A DNA stretch of 64,000 nt from Neoechinorhynchus agilis (taxonomy: Eukaryota; Acanthocephala), in contig CM121342.1 in assembly GCA_051530055.1 (NCBI GenBank), positions 7,750,001 to 7,814,000 on the forward strand, given 5' to 3'. Of this stretch, positions 1 through 12,084 are shown piece after piece. The position numbers and the translations under genes are program-made. Within the stretch, counting starts at the first letter, position 1; each line of letters starts with the position of its first letter. The notes under the pieces are model-generated. The model was given only the letters and a program-made list of their open reading frames with translations. It searched no databases and was not told the origin of the DNA.

Positions 1-204
1 AGAATAAGGTGGACGAGAGGGGAGAGCCTTGAGGAACGCCATACCTAGAGAAAAATTTAGTGTGAGAAGGGTTCACCTCATAGTAAAATGACTTAGATTC
101 CATAAGATAGTTGATTTTGTAGATAAGATTTAGAGGAACTTTAAGATTAACTAAGGCCTCATAAAGGAAAGAGCGATCCAAGGCGTCAAAAACAAGCGAA
201 AAGA
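1..204 (-). mobile_element. LINE reverse transcriptase fragment
   Basis: Read on the minus strand this encodes part of a non-LTR retrotransposon RT palm: FDALDRSFLYEALVNLK, then the motif GVPQGSPLSSTLF near the left window edge. It resembles the RT of the LINE at 12.1-16.5 kb (GVPQGFPLSPILF). It is cut by the window edge on the left and fused at about 195-204 to the first tandem unit on the right. It is a fragment, not a gene. Confidence 0.8.
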
Positions 205-545
205 ATGTTTCGTCCTTTTTTTCGAAGAGTTTTAAGTTGAAGAAGCGAAATACAACTCGGGCAGTGATTTTGCGCTCACAACAATTCCCAGTTCACAATC
301 TTTGGCGGCAAGTGACTTTGTGTCAAATACTCATTTCCCCTCATCTCACTTGCAGCATTTATGGGAAGCATAAAAACACGTTTTGTTTGCTTAAAATTTA
401 TCCTTCAGCCTTATCTTGAATGAAAAAATAATTAACATTCTGAATACGGCACCACAAATTTTATGGATAAAAACTAAAAGCGCTCTCAACTTTATGATAG
501 AATTTTATTTTCAAATCCAACCAAAAGTAAAAACTTTTTGTTCCA

Positions 546-652
546 TTGTTTTCTATTTGGTTACTTTTCTTTACATTCACCACCTCCCACCAAATTCCAG
601 CTTTTGTCCTTCCTCGACCGTCGCCATCACGCTGGCAGCATTGCCCCGTTGT
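546..652 (-). mobile_element. short LINE 3'-ORF fragment inserted in unit A
   Basis: About 107 bp present in unit A but absent from units B and C, where the flanking bases join directly. Read on the minus strand it begins with QRGNAASVMATVEEG, the same conserved LINE C-terminus found at 19.6, 24.1 and 49.7 kb. It lies just past the transporter stop codon. Confidence 0.7.
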
Positions 653-666
653 AAGCCGCTTGACAT

Positions 667-2353
667 TCAAAGATCCTGTTCTCGATGTTCTATGGCATCA
701 TTCTCTTGACGATTTTCAGGATCTTTTGCCCAACTGCACTGTTCTCCGGATCCAAGAATACCGTAGATTGCGGAAGATAAGAACAGCGATCCAGAATAGA
801 CTAATAAAACTGTCTTCCATTTTGAGGCTACATTTCGTGTTTCGAACTGACTAGCCAAGCGAGGGCGTTGGTGAAATGAAATTCCGCGATGGCCGACATT
901 GTATTTCCGATTCCGCATATTATTGCGGTTAACTGGCTTCCAATATCTGACACTGCACAAAGTAGCCCTCCTGCGAATGCCAAGTAGAACTAAATAAACG
1001 AACGATAAGTTAAAGTAAAGATGGCAAAAATTTACATGAAGAATCCACAGAAGAGAAACAATACGACGGCTACGATTCTCCGTTCTGGCGGAACAAACGC
1101 AATCATCAGCATTGACAATCCGACAAGTAGAGAACCTGTTAAAAAATCAATAAACAAATGAATAAACGTTGTTTAACTAACTTCCTGATTGAAAGAATTT
1201 CCTACAGTTTGTTCTGGAAAGGACGCGGCCATTGATCAATTTGTCCGCGAAGTATCCATTAAGGATACTCCCGATTGTGCAAACAACATGGGGGAGAGCG
1301 GAATATAGGCCCATTTCCGAATAACTGTACTTGAGAGCATCCTTTAAGTATTGTGGAACGACCGTGTACGTGGCGTAGAGTCCGAAATCGTAAAACATCA
1401 TCGTTAGGCACAATCCCCACACCTCTTTTGATTGAGCGATAGCTTTCCAGGGGATTGCATTGGACGCTGGCGTTGTATGGACCACGTTGCTTTCGATATA
1501 ATTCAGTTCATGTTTGTTTATCCTTCTGCAGTTCTGCGGTGACCGCGAACCATATAGCATCCATAAAAGAAGCCAAACCAGTCCAATGAATCCTAGATTA
1601 TTACTTTCTTATACATAATTATTAGCTAGAATTACTTACCAAGAAGATAAAAAAAGAGTGCCCATCCACTAATGTAATATATGATCGTGTTGTTGATTTT
1701 GCAGAAAATGCCGCCCAAGTAGAGAGATACGACTGTTCCCATGGCCTGACTTGCTCCAACGAGGCCCATGTGGGTCGATCTTTCTTTAGGTGGAAACCAA
1801 GCGGCTGCTACACTGTACAGCGAAGGCCACGCAAGAGCTTGGCCAATTCCAGCCACAATGCGGGATGCCACCATTGTGCCGACGCCTTTGTTGGCGGCAA
1901 AGGGACAAATCAGGGTCGAAATTGTTGACATTGTCAAAGATATGGACAGTGTTCTATGGGCATCAGTCCTGGCAACGACATAGCCGCCAACGAATTGAAC
2001 GAGCGCGTATCCAATGTAGAAGGATCCCAGAATTATGCCGGTTCGGGTTTTCCAATCATAATAACCGTTTCCCTGTTATTCAAAAATCGAAAAATTGATA
2101 ATAGAAGAAAACCGAATTTACCTTATCGTCCTTCACCATCCCAGTTATTGCTGAACTCAGTCCGTTTCTTTGAGCGTAGCAGGAGAATATTGCGAAGCTA
2201 AGTAGAACTGTTATTCTTAACCGATATGAGTTAAGAAATAAAACTTAAGGAATTATTGATTTGGTATTAATAAGCAATAAAATACGTACTCCATTTTGGC
2301 CTCGAAACTTCAATTTGATCGAGCTCCAGTTCGAGTTTTGATTCAGCGTTCAA
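667..2353 (-). pseudogene. SLC17-family MFS anion transporter, copy A
   Basis: Six minus-strand exons can be traced: 2290-2353, 2122-2243, 1640-2072, 1206-1592, 1036-1135 and 667-989, joined by GT-AG introns of 46-70 nt. The product matches the SLC17 (sialin / vesicular glutamate / phosphate transporter) branch of the major facilitator superfamily, membrane carriers of organic anions. Visible marks are a helix-2 loop GGYVVARTDAHR, the stretch GIGQALAWPSLYSVAA followed by WFPPKERS, and a loop before the second six-helix half (IPWKAIAQSKEVWGL). In this copy the start codon seen in unit B (ATG) reads TTG, and the last exon carries several indels that break the frame. Exons 2-5 are open. The family is secure; the exact substrate cannot be told. 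A gene damaged after duplication and local assembly error are both possible. Confidence 0.8.
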
Positions 2354-3750
2354 TGTTCTGTCGAAAGTTTAACCACAGAGAAATTGCCAAAGATTATCCG
2401 TAGTGGCTGAACTTATCCACCCTGAGAGATACGCAAACTGGCGTCGAACTGTTTTTCAATCTGTGTACGAACACAGTCAACAAAATCCATCTATATTTGT
2501 CAATAAAAATGCCAGTAAACAAATAATCGGCCGATATTTTTGTTGGTGTCTATGAGATCGCATAAAGAAATCGTGGATTAGTATCTTCGGTTGTCATTAG
2601 CAAACATAACTATAACAATTTTCTATTCGATAATCAAAGTAAATGGATTTTTTATAATTTAGTTGTGCGTTTTTTGGAGGTTGAATTCGAACGCAAAACT
2701 AAAATGTGGATAATTAGACACCGAGAGTGATCGATAACATCTTCAACAGATTGTTGGAAAATTAAAAAGAAACGTGTTCATCATTTTAAAGACGCAAACT
2801 TAAATATTTTATTGCCACTTCTGCAAGGCTTCAATTATACCATGTCTGAAAAGTTACTTTGATTTACAAAACACCAAACAATGTGAATCATTCACTTAAA
2901 TCATCGTTGTAATGCCCACGGATTTTAGCATGAATTTAACAAAACAAGTATATTCTTTGACCATCTCCCGCTGGAATTAAGGTCTCTAGACTTAAAGCAG
3001 CGATTTTCTTTAAATGATTCGAAAACACCTATGAAAACGAAAAGCTTACTGATCGTGTTAAAATCTCCAATAAAAATTTAATAGACGTAAATGGATTAGT
3101 CTCTATGATTGGCATAAATAATGTTTTATGTTGGAAAAAAAATTACGAGAAGCCAAAAACTGTGATAACCTTAAAAATGTATATGTTATTGGAAAAAATC
3201 GTACAGTTTCGTAAATCAAATCGTCGATGATCGTCCTCTTGATGATCGAATATTAAATAATCACTTTTTATTTAGTATCAAGTGCTTTGTTTTTATATTA
3301 GGACAACAATAAAAACGAAAGTTATAATACGAAATCAATAACCCTTCAATTTCTATAATAAGTACAAAGAATGGACAGAACAAATCAAAGATATTTGAAA
3401 ACCGTAGAAATCATTGTCGTCATACTTTTAGCTTAATAATGTTAAAAAATGCTGAATAATGCGTATCAAATGTTCGACGAAGAAGATTAATCTTAGAACT
3501 TCCTTATATAACTCTTCATTCCTGTGATTATTAAACTTTAATAATTTTATTTTAATGATCCGTGAAGTTTTTTAACGTAAATGTTCGCATATTTAATTCA
3601 AATGATGATGTGACCGACGAAAATATTTTTCATACTTAGCATTGAAATGTCGTAGTTCATTTCTCGTAGTCAAAATCATTATCTCCCGACTTTGATGCTA
3701 TGGAAATCGTTGAGATGAAACGGTCGATTTGATCAAGTTGATATTTTATA
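2354..3750. promoter_or_regulatory. head-to-head spacer between transporter and coiled-coil gene (unit A)
   Basis: About 1.4 kb of AT-rich DNA without a convincing coding frame, between the 5' end of the minus-strand transporter and the ATG of the plus-strand coiled-coil gene. It must hold both promoters. It is nearly identical in unit B (6318-7717); in unit C roughly 1 kb of it is replaced by retroelements (10,597-16,549). No TATA box or other site could be assigned with confidence. Confidence 0.5.
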
Positions 3751-4239
3751 ATGAATAGTCGTGGTGAAGAAACCAATAGGAGAAAAGGAAAAAGATTGAA
3801 ACGACGATTGCGAAAACAGCGGCGTGTCCGATTTTCGAAGCTTAGTTCCCAAAAAGCTCCTTTTTATGTAATTAACAGTTTATAATTACCTGAATTCTTA
3901 ACAACGAACGTTGCAAACTCAACGAATGAAGGCAACAAAACTCACAAGGAAAAATGCACAACGCGATCGCGACTGTCTAAATTTTTTCAACGTTTCAGAT
4001 AAGCGAAAATACAGAGAACTCTTGTCAAGAAAAGAGTTTGTCATTGCAGATGAACTCTGCTCTGATGCCAGAGAAATTCTTCGGAAATACAACATTTTTA
4101 TGGTGAGTATTTTCATATATGTTTATTATTTTAAGAACTTGGAGATTAAGACTTCAAGTTTCCTTGAAGCGAAGTTTTTGAGTGAACGGTGGAGGGATGT
4201 CTCAAGGTCGAATTCGAGCTTTGAAATTACTTTGATGCA
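3751..4239 (+). pseudogene. truncated 5' copy of the coiled-coil gene (unit A)
   Basis: Carries exons 1, 2 and part of 3 of the gene at 16,631-18,838 and stops at the duplication junction. The intron-1 donor of the complete gene (aaaa|gtaagc) reads aaaagctcc here, and the acceptor (aactcag|cta) reads aactcaacg, so this copy could not splice normally even at its 5' end. The shared protein segment MKATKLTRKNAQRDRD is preserved. It is a duplication by-product, not a functional gene. Confidence 0.8.
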
Positions 4240-4641
4240 AAAGCAGTTGGAATAATTTTCGCAGTTTTTCAGTCGATTCGCTGGCAAGCGAAGAATAATG
4301 TTTCGTACTTTTTTCCGAAGAGTTTTAAGTTGAAGAAGCGAAACACAACTCGGGCAGTGATTCTGCGCTCACAACAATTCCCAGCGGCAAGTGACTTTGT
4401 TTCAAAGACTCATTTCCCCTCATCTCACTTGCAGCATTTATGGGAAGCATAAAAACACGTTTTGTTTGCTTAAAATTTATCCTTCAGCCTTATCTTGAAT
4501 GAAAAAATAATTAACATTCTGAATACGGCACCACAAATTTTATGGAGAAAAACTAAAAGCGCTCTCAACTTTATGATAGAATTTTATTTTCAAATCCAAC
4601 CAAAAGTAAAAACTTTTTGTTCCATTTAAGCCGCTTGACAT

Positions 4642-6317
4642 TCAAAGATCCTGTTCTCGATGTTCTATGGCATCATTCTCTTGACGATTTTCAGGATCTT
4701 TTGCCCAACTGCACTGTTCTCCGGATCCAAGAATACCGTAGATTGCGGAAGATAAGAACAGCGATCCAGAATAGACCATTAAAACTGTCTTCCATTTTGA
4801 GGCTACATTTCGTGTTTCTGAACCGACTATTGTCGAGGGAAGTGTTGGTGAAATGAAACCCGCGATGGCCGACATTGTATTTCCGATTCCGTATATTATT
4901 GCGGAATAATTGCCTCCAATATCTGACACTGCAACAAAGTAGCCTCCTGCGAATGCCATAGAACTAAATAAACGAACGATAAGTTAAAATAAAGATGGCA
5001 AAAATTTACATGAAGAATCCACAGAAGAGAAACAATACGACGGCTACGATTCTCCGTTCTGGCGGAACAAACGCAATCATCAGCATTGACAATCCGACAA
5101 GTAGAGAACCTGTTAAAAGATCAATAAACAAATGAATAAACGTTGTTTAACTAACTTCCTGATTGAAAGAATTTCCTACAGTTTGTTCTGGAAAGGACGC
5201 GGCCATTGATCAATTTGTCCGCGAAGTATCCATTAAGGATACTCCCGATTGTGCAAACAACATGGGGGAGAGCGGAATATAGGCCCATTTCCGAATAACT
5301 GTACTTGAGAGCATCCTTTAAGTATTGTGGAACGACCGTGTACGTGGCGTAGAGTCCGAAATCGTAAAACATCATCGTTAGGCACAATCCCCACACCTCT
5401 TTTGATTGAGCGATAGCTTTCCAGGGGATTGCATTGGACGCTGGCGTTGTATGGACCACGTTGCTTTCAATATAATTCAGTTCATGTTTGTTTATCCTTC
5501 TGCAGTTCTGCGGTGACCGCGAACCATATAGCATCCATAAAAGAAGCCAAACCAGTCCAATGAATCCTAGATTATTACTTTTTTATACATAATTATTAGC
5601 TAGAATACTTACTGCTAAAGATAAAAAAAGAGTGCCCATCCACTAAATGTATATGATCGTGTTGTTGATTTTGCAGAAAATGCCGCCCAAGTAGAGAGAT
5701 ACGACTGTTCCCATGGCCTGGCTTGCTCCAACGAGGCCCATGTGGGTCGATCTTTCTTTAGGTGGAAACCAATCGGCTGCTACACTGTACAGCGAAGGCC
5801 ACGCAAGAGCTTGGCCAATTCCAGCCACAATGCGGGATGCTACCATTGTGCCGACGCCTTGTTGGCGGCAAAGGGACAAATCAGGTCGAAATTGTTGACA
5901 TTGTCAAAGATAGCGGACAGTGTTCTATGCACTGGCCGTCCTGGCAACGACATAGCCGCCAACGAATTGAACGAGCGCGTATCCAATGGTATATCCCAGA
6001 ATTATGCCGGTTCAGTTCTTCCTAACCAAGTAACAATCGTTTCCTGTTATTCAAAAATCGAAAAATTGATAACAGAAGAAAACCGAATTTACCTTATCGT
6101 CTCACTATCCCAGTTATTGCTGAACTCAGTCTGCTTTGAGCGCAGTGTGAGTAATACGCAAGCTAAGAGAACTGTTATTCTTAACCGATATGAGTTAAGA
6201 AATAAAACTTAAGGAATTATTGATTTGGTATTAATAAGCAATAAAATACGTACTCCATTTTGGCCTCGAAACTTCAATTTGATCGAGCTCCAGTTCGAGT
6301 TTTGATTCAGCGTTCAT
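4642..6317 (-). pseudogene. SLC17-family MFS anion transporter, copy B
   Basis: Same six-exon gene as copy A. The ATG at 6315-6317 opens the frame MNAESKLELELDQIEV and sits 4 nt behind a cag, suggesting a trans-splice acceptor. The last exon is open and ends GEQCSWAKDPENRQ then EQDL-stop at 4642. It shows helix-rich segments such as YFVAVSDIGGNYSAIIYGIG and the SLC17-typical loop about APSYAG-equivalent position (GGNYSAIIYG). Exon 3 and the flanking splice region (about 5,600-6,050) carry several small indels relative to copies A and C, for example tgtatatgatc for tgtaatatatgatc at 5,647, so the central helices cannot be read in one frame. Copy B supplies the reference start and C-terminus for the family. 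Confidence 0.8.
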
Positions 6318-7717
6318 TGTTCTGTCGAAAGTTTAACCACAGAGAAATTGCCAAAGATTATCCGTAGTGGCTGAACTTATCCACCCTGAGAGATACGCAA
6401 ACTGGCGTCGAACTGTTTTTCAATCTGTGTACGAACACAGTCAACAAAATCCATCTATATTTGTCAATAAAAATGCCAGTAAACAAATAATCGGCCGATA
6501 TTTTTGTTGGTGTCTATGAGATCGCATAAAGAAATCGTGGATTAGTATCTTCGGTTGTCATTAGCAAACATAACTATAATAATTTTCTATTCGATAATCA
6601 AAGTAAATGGATTTTTTATAATTTAGTTGTGCGTTTTTTGGAGGTTGAATTCGAACGCAAAACTAAAATGTGGATAATTAGACACCGAGAGTGATCGATA
6701 ACATCTTCAATAGATTGTTGGAAAATTAAAAGAAACACGTGTTCATCATTTTAAAGACGCAAACTTAAATATTTTATTGCCACTCTCAAAAAAGGTTTAC
6801 ACTATACCATGTCTGAAAAGTTACTTTGATTTACAAAACACCAAACAATGTGAATTATCTACTACAACCCACGTTGTAATGCTCAAGATTTCAGCACGAA
6901 TTCTAACAAAACAAGTATATTCTTTGACTATCTCTCGCCGAATTAAGGTTCTAGACTTAAAGCAGCGATTTTCTTTAAATGATTCGAAAACACCTATGAA
7001 AACGAAAAGCTTACTGATCGTGTTAAAATCTCCAATAAAAATTTAAAAGACGTAAATGGATTAGTCTCTATGATTGGCATAAATAATGTTTTATGTTGGA
7101 AAAAAAATTACGAGAAGCCAAAAACTGTGATAATCTTAAAAATTTATATGTTATTGGAAAAAATCGTACAGTTTCGTAAATCAAATCGTTTACGATTTCG
7201 TCCTCTCGATGATCGAATATTAAATAATCACTTTTTATTTAGTATCAAGTGCTTTGTTTTTATATTAGGACAACAATAAAAACGAAAGTTATAATACGAA
7301 ATCAATAACCCTTCAATTTCTATAATAAGTACAAAGAATGGACAGAACAAATCAAAGATATTTGAAAACCGTAGAAATCATTGTCGTCATACTTTTAGCT
7401 TAATAATGTTAAAAAATGCTGAATAATGCGAATCAAATGTTCGACGATGGAGATTAATCTTAGAACTTCCTTATATAACTCTTCATTTCTGTGATTATTA
7501 AACTTCAATAATTTTATTTTAATGATCCGTGAAGTTTTTTAACGTAAATGTTCGCATATTTAATTCAAATGATGATGTGACCGACGAAAATATTTTTCAT
7601 ACTTAGCATTGAAATGTCGTAGTTCATTTCTCGTAGTCAAAATCATTATCTCCCGACTTTGATGCTATGGAAATCGTTGAGATGAAACGGTCGATTTGAT
7701 CAAGTTGATATTTTATA

Positions 7718-8210
7718 ATGAATAGTCGTGGTGAAGAAACCAATAGGAGAAAAGGAAAAAGATTGAACCAACGATTGCGAAAACTGCGGCGTGTCCGATT
7801 TTCGAAGCTTAGTTCCCAAAAAGCTCCTTTTTATGTAATTAACAGTTTATAATTACCTGAATTATTAACAACAAACGTTGCAAACTCAACGAATGAAGGC
7901 AACAAAACTCACAAGGAAAAATGCACAACGCGATCGCGACTGTCTAAATTTTTTCAACGTTTCAGATAAGCGAAAATACAGAGAACTCTTGTCAAGAAAA
8001 GAGTTTGCCATTGCTGATGATCTCTGCTCTGATGCCAGAGAAATTCTTCGGAAATACAACATTTTTATGGTGAGTATTTTCATATGTGTTTATTATTTTA
8101 AGAACTTGGAGATTAAGACTTCAAGTTTCCTTGAAGCGAAGTTTTTGAGTGAACGGTGGAGGGATGTCCTGAAGGTCGAATCTGGAGCTTTGAATTATAT
8201 TTTTGATGCA
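7718..8210 (+). pseudogene. truncated 5' copy of the coiled-coil gene (unit B)
   Basis: Same structure as the unit A fragment: exons 1, 2 and part of 3 with lost intron-1 donor and acceptor, ending at the duplication junction after gatgca. Exon 2 keeps the frame ELLSRKEFAIADDLCSDA and the intron-2 donor gtgagt. Not expected to make the full protein. Confidence 0.8.
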
Positions 8211-10596
8211 AAATAGTTGGAATAATCGTAGTTTTTCAGTCGATTCGCTGGCAAGCGAAGAATAATGTTTCGTACTTTTTTCCGAAGAGTTTTAAGTTGA
8301 AGAAGCGAAACACAACTCGGGCAGTGATTCTGCGCTCACAACAATTCCCAGCGGCAAGTGACTTTGTGTCAAATACTCATTTCCCCTCATCTCACTTGCA
8401 GCATTTATGGGAAGCATAAAAACACGTTTTGTTTGCTTAAAATTTGTCCTTCAGCCTTATCTTGAATGAAAAAATAATTAACATTCTGAATACGGCACCA
8501 CAAATTTTATGGAGAAAAACTAAAAGCGCTCTCAACTTTATGATAGAATTTTATTTTCAAATCCAACCAAAAGTAAAAACTTTTTGTTCCATTTAAGCCG
8601 CTTGACATTCAAAGATCCTGTTCTCGATGTTCTATGGCATATTCTCTTGACGATTTTCAGGATCTTTTGCCTAACTGCACTGTTCTCCGGATCCAAGAAT
8701 ACCGTAGATTGCGGAAGATAAGAACAGCGATCCAGAATAGACCATTAAAACTGTCTTCCATTTTGAGGCTACATTTCGTGTTTCTGAACCGACTATTGCC
8801 GAGGGAAGTGTTGGTGAAATGAAACCCGCGATGGCCGACATTGTATTTCCGATTCCGTATATTATTGCGGAATAATTGCCTCCAATATCTGACACTGCAA
8901 CAAAGTAGCCTCCTGCGAATGCCATAGAACTAAATAAACGAACGATAAGTTAAAGTAAAGATGGCAAAGATTTACATGAAGAATCCACAGAAGAGAAACA
9001 ATACGACGGCTACGATTCTCCGTTCTGGCGGAACAAACGCAATCATCAGCATTGACAATCCGACAAGTAGAGAACCTGTTAAAAAATCAATAAGCAAATG
9101 AATAAACGTTGTTTAACTAATCTCCTGATTACAATTACAGTTTGTTCTGGGAAAGGACGCGGCCATTGATCAATTTGTCCGCGAAGTATCCACAAGGATA
9201 CTCCTGATTGTGCAAACAACATGGGGGAGGGCGGAATATAGGCCCATTTCCGAATAACTGTACTTGAGAGCACCTTAAGTATTGTGGAACGACCGTGTAC
9301 GTGGCGTAGAGTCCGAAATCGTAAAACATCATCGTTAGGCACAATCCCCACACCTCTTTTGATTGAGCGATAGCTTTCCAGGGGATTGCATTGGACGCTG
9401 GCGTTGTATGGACCACGTTGCTTTCAATATAATTCAGTTCATGTTTGTTTATCCTTCTGCAGTTCTGCGGTGACCGCGAACCATATAGCATCCATAAAAG
9501 AAGCCAAACCAGTCCAATGAATCCTAGATTATTACTTTTTTATACATAATTATTAGCTAGAATTACTTACCAAGAAGATAAAAAAAGAGTGCCCATCCAC
9601 TAATGTAATATATGATCGTGTTGTTGATTTTGCAGAAAATGCCGCCCAAGTAGAGAGATACGACTGTTCCCATGGCCTTGCTTGCTCCAACGAGGCCCAT
9701 GTGGGTCGATCTTTCTTTAGGTGGAAACCAAGCGGCTGCTACACTGTACAGCGAAGGCCACGCAAGCGCTTGGCCAATTCCAGCCACAATGCGGGATGCC
9801 ACCATTGTGCCGACGCCTTTGTTGGCGGCAAAGGGACAAATCAGGGTCGAAATTGTTGACATTGTCAAAGATATGGACAGTGTTCTATGGGCATCAGTCC
9901 TGGCAACGACATAGCCGCCAACGAATTGAACGAGCGCGTATCCAATGTAGAAGGATCCCAGAATTATGCCGGTTCGGGTTTTCCAATCATAATAACCGTT
10001 TCCCTGTTATTCAAAAGTCGAAAAATTGATAATAGAAGAAAACCGAATTTACCTTATCGTCCTTCACCATCCCAGTTATTGCTGAACTCAGTCCGTTTAT
10101 TTGAGCGTAGCAGGAGAATATTGCGAAGCTAAGTAGAACTGTTATTCTTAACCGATATGAGTTAAGAAATAAAACTTAAGGAATTATTGATTTGGTATTA
10201 ATAAGCAATAAAATACGTACTCCATTTTGGCCTCGAAACTTCAATTTGATCGAGCTCCAGTTCGAGCTTTGATTCAGTGTTCTGGCTTGTCTCCCGCCGA
10301 AAGTTTAACTACAGAGAAATTGCCAAGATTGTCTGCAGTGGCTGGAACTTCATTCACCCTGAGAGATACGCAACTGGCGTCGAATCGTTTTTCAATCTGT
10401 GTACGAACACAGTCAACAAAATCCATCTATATTTGTCAATAAAAATGCCAGTAAACAAATAATCGGCCGATATTTTTGTTGGTGTCTATGAGATCGCATA
10501 AAGAAATCGTGGATTAGTATCTTCGGTTGTTATTAGCAAACATAACTATAACAATTTTCTATTCGATAATCAAAGTAAATGGATTTTTTATAATTT
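8211..10596. repeat. tandem segmental duplication, unit C (left part)
   Basis: Third copy, colinear with A and B up to 10,596 (matching about 2,662 in unit A). It then breaks into retroelement DNA and resumes at about 16,550 (matching about 3,668 in unit A). About 1,005 bp of the spacer is missing, so the event was not a simple insertion. Confidence 0.9.
8609..10280 (-). pseudogene. SLC17-family MFS anion transporter, copy C
   Basis: Exons correspond to those of copies A and B. Exon 3 is open (GIGQALAWPSLYSVAA, WFPPKERS). Exon 4 has small deletions near 9,192 and 9,272 that shift the frame, and a Trp codon in the last exon (TGG in A and B) reads TAG at about 8,671, removing the last ~21 residues. 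The first exon near 10,280 has lost the ATG seen in unit B. The three copies are therefore disrupted at largely different places. Confidence 0.8.
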
Positions 10597-11800
10597 TTAT
10601 TCTGAGTTTTAGCCTATAATCCCCGCCAGGCCAAAGAATTTCGAAAGCATCTATCCAGGGAGGCCCAAATAGACTATACTTTCCGTTTCGTACCCCCATT
10701 CAAGTAAATTGCGATGCCAGGAATTGCTTCGAGTAGTTCATCCATGTAACGTTGAAAAACTGCCGGAATTGAGCTGATTCCAAATGGCAGTCGTTTGTAT
10801 CCTAAAAATCGTCAATGGGTCGAGATTGTCAAGTATTTTTTAGAGTCCACGTTGACAGGTAGGCCTTGAATACTGCTCACCTCTCGCTATTTGGTTGACG
10901 ATCTCTTCCCATGTAGGAATGGCGTAGTTATAGATTGTTAGATGTGGATTAATTGTTACTCTAAAATCTTGATATCACCATTAGGTTTCCTTGCAATCAC
11001 AATCAGCGCAGCTAAATCGATAGTCTTTACATAGATCCACTTTCTCCAGCACATCTGATTCTAATTGCCTTATCAACTCGTTTTCTACTTTGTTCTTCAA
11101 TGTCAGTGGAATTCTTCGAATTGCCCATCTTCTCGGTTAGGCATTGGGTGCGATTGCTAGTGATATTTCGGTATTATTGACAGGAGTATTCGATTCATCG
11201 GAAATCGACTTATTCTTCAATAGTAGCTAATCGATTGAGGTAACGACCGAATCGATATCTGATTCTGTTTGCTGGCTATCAAGCCTGTGGCATACGACAT
11301 CAGGCCAAGGAATTTCGAAAGCGTCTATCCAGGGACGCCCAAATAGACTAAACTTCCCGTTTCGTACTACCATGAATTCTAAGGGTGGCATATTAAGAAC
11401 AATTCTCCAACAACAGCAACAATTATTAGAACAGTTGCTAACGACGGATAATTGGAACACGACTGCCAGAAAGGATAATGTGCGAGCAACCCTTTCTGTA
11501 GGAAACGGAAAGTTAGCGAAGCTACAAACAACAACTCGGGTTTCACTTTGCTGCTCAAAATGTCACCGATCGACTAATGATGAGAAACATGTTCCTATCA
11601 TGGATTGGGCCCTCGGCATGCCAACTACTCTCAAGTCTAAGTACGGGAAAAGATGTCAACGATTATGATTACCGTGAATTAATAGAATTGCTGGATACCC
11701 ATTACTCACGCCCAATCCATATCGTCGCCATTTGTGGTAGCCATATAACAACAACTAGTTTGTTATTCGAAGTCTGCCTTCAAACTAGCACACGGTGAAT
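10597..11800. mobile_element. fragments of a Ty3-like LTR retrotransposon (fossil)
   Basis: On the minus strand 10,620-11,230 encodes a Ty3-type RT segment (FLGYKRLPFGISSIPAVFQR) and 11,227-11,460 the linker after the protease (FGRPWIDAFEIPWPD). From about 11,370 on the plus strand a gag-like start is visible (MNSKGGILRTILQQQQQ). Pieces are in conflicting orientation, and a ~65-bp stretch at 10,635-10,697 recurs at 11,303-11,365. This is a broken, rearranged fossil with no visible LTR pair. Confidence 0.7.
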
Positions 11801-11844
11801 ACAGCGCTCACCCTGAGTCGAAAAACTGGCTGAGTTTGACATTT

Positions 11845-12080
11845 CGTAGTTGTGTCGAGGTGGCGAAGTGGACTAATGCCCGTGATCCCGATTAGGGGTC
11901 AAGTGGTTCGAACCCACTATCGCCAATGACGCACAACCAAAGGGGACGAAATACCGCTGAAGGTTGGAAACTCACTGATGAATCCCGCCTCCCTGGGAGG
12001 TATCTGAGAATCCGGAGGAATGCACAAACTCTTAACCGTGCATTAGAGGCTTTATGCCTAAAAAATAAGCCGGACAAGAA
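11845..12080 (+). mobile_element. tRNA-headed SINE
   Basis: Positions 11,861-11,926 fold like a tRNA: a 5' TGGCGA pairs with a 3' TCGCCA, a T-arm AGTGG/CCACT encloses loop TTCGAAC, and an anticodon-like arm GATCC/GGGTC is present. It contains an A-box-like TGGCGAAGTGG and a B-box-like GGTTCGAACCC. The body that follows (ggggacgaaataccgctgaa ... cctccctgggaggtatctga) recurs in inverted orientation at 54.9 kb without the tRNA head. This combination is that of a Pol III SINE, not of a working tRNA gene. Confidence 0.7.
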
Positions 12081-12084
12081 GGGA

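Larger units (their letters stand above)
200..4239. repeat. tandem segmental duplication, unit A
   Basis: First of three direct copies of a ~3.97 kb segment (B at 4240-8210; C from 8211, interrupted). Each holds, left to right, a minus-strand SLC17-like gene, a ~1.4 kb spacer and the first exons of a plus-strand coiled-coil gene. The right junction lies in exon 3 of that gene, just after the bases gatgca, where the parental copy at 17.13 kb continues differently. The copies are near-identical over most of their length, with local clusters of substitutions and indels. Confidence 0.92.
4240..8210. repeat. tandem segmental duplication, unit B
   Basis: Second copy, 3,971 bp. It lacks the LINE fragment present at 546-652 in unit A. 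Its transporter has an intact ATG and intact last exon but a damaged exon 3. Its coiled-coil fragment lacks the same splice sites as unit A, so A and B share an ancestor after the split from the parental copy. Confidence 0.92.

Noticed and set aside
7070-7279. short frames in the head-to-head spacer of unit B
   Set aside because: Very AT-rich, not open in unit A at the same place, no similarity.
11861-11926. a working tRNA gene
   Set aside because: The anticodon loop is abnormal (G at position 33), there is an acceptor mismatch, and a repeated body follows. It fits a SINE head.
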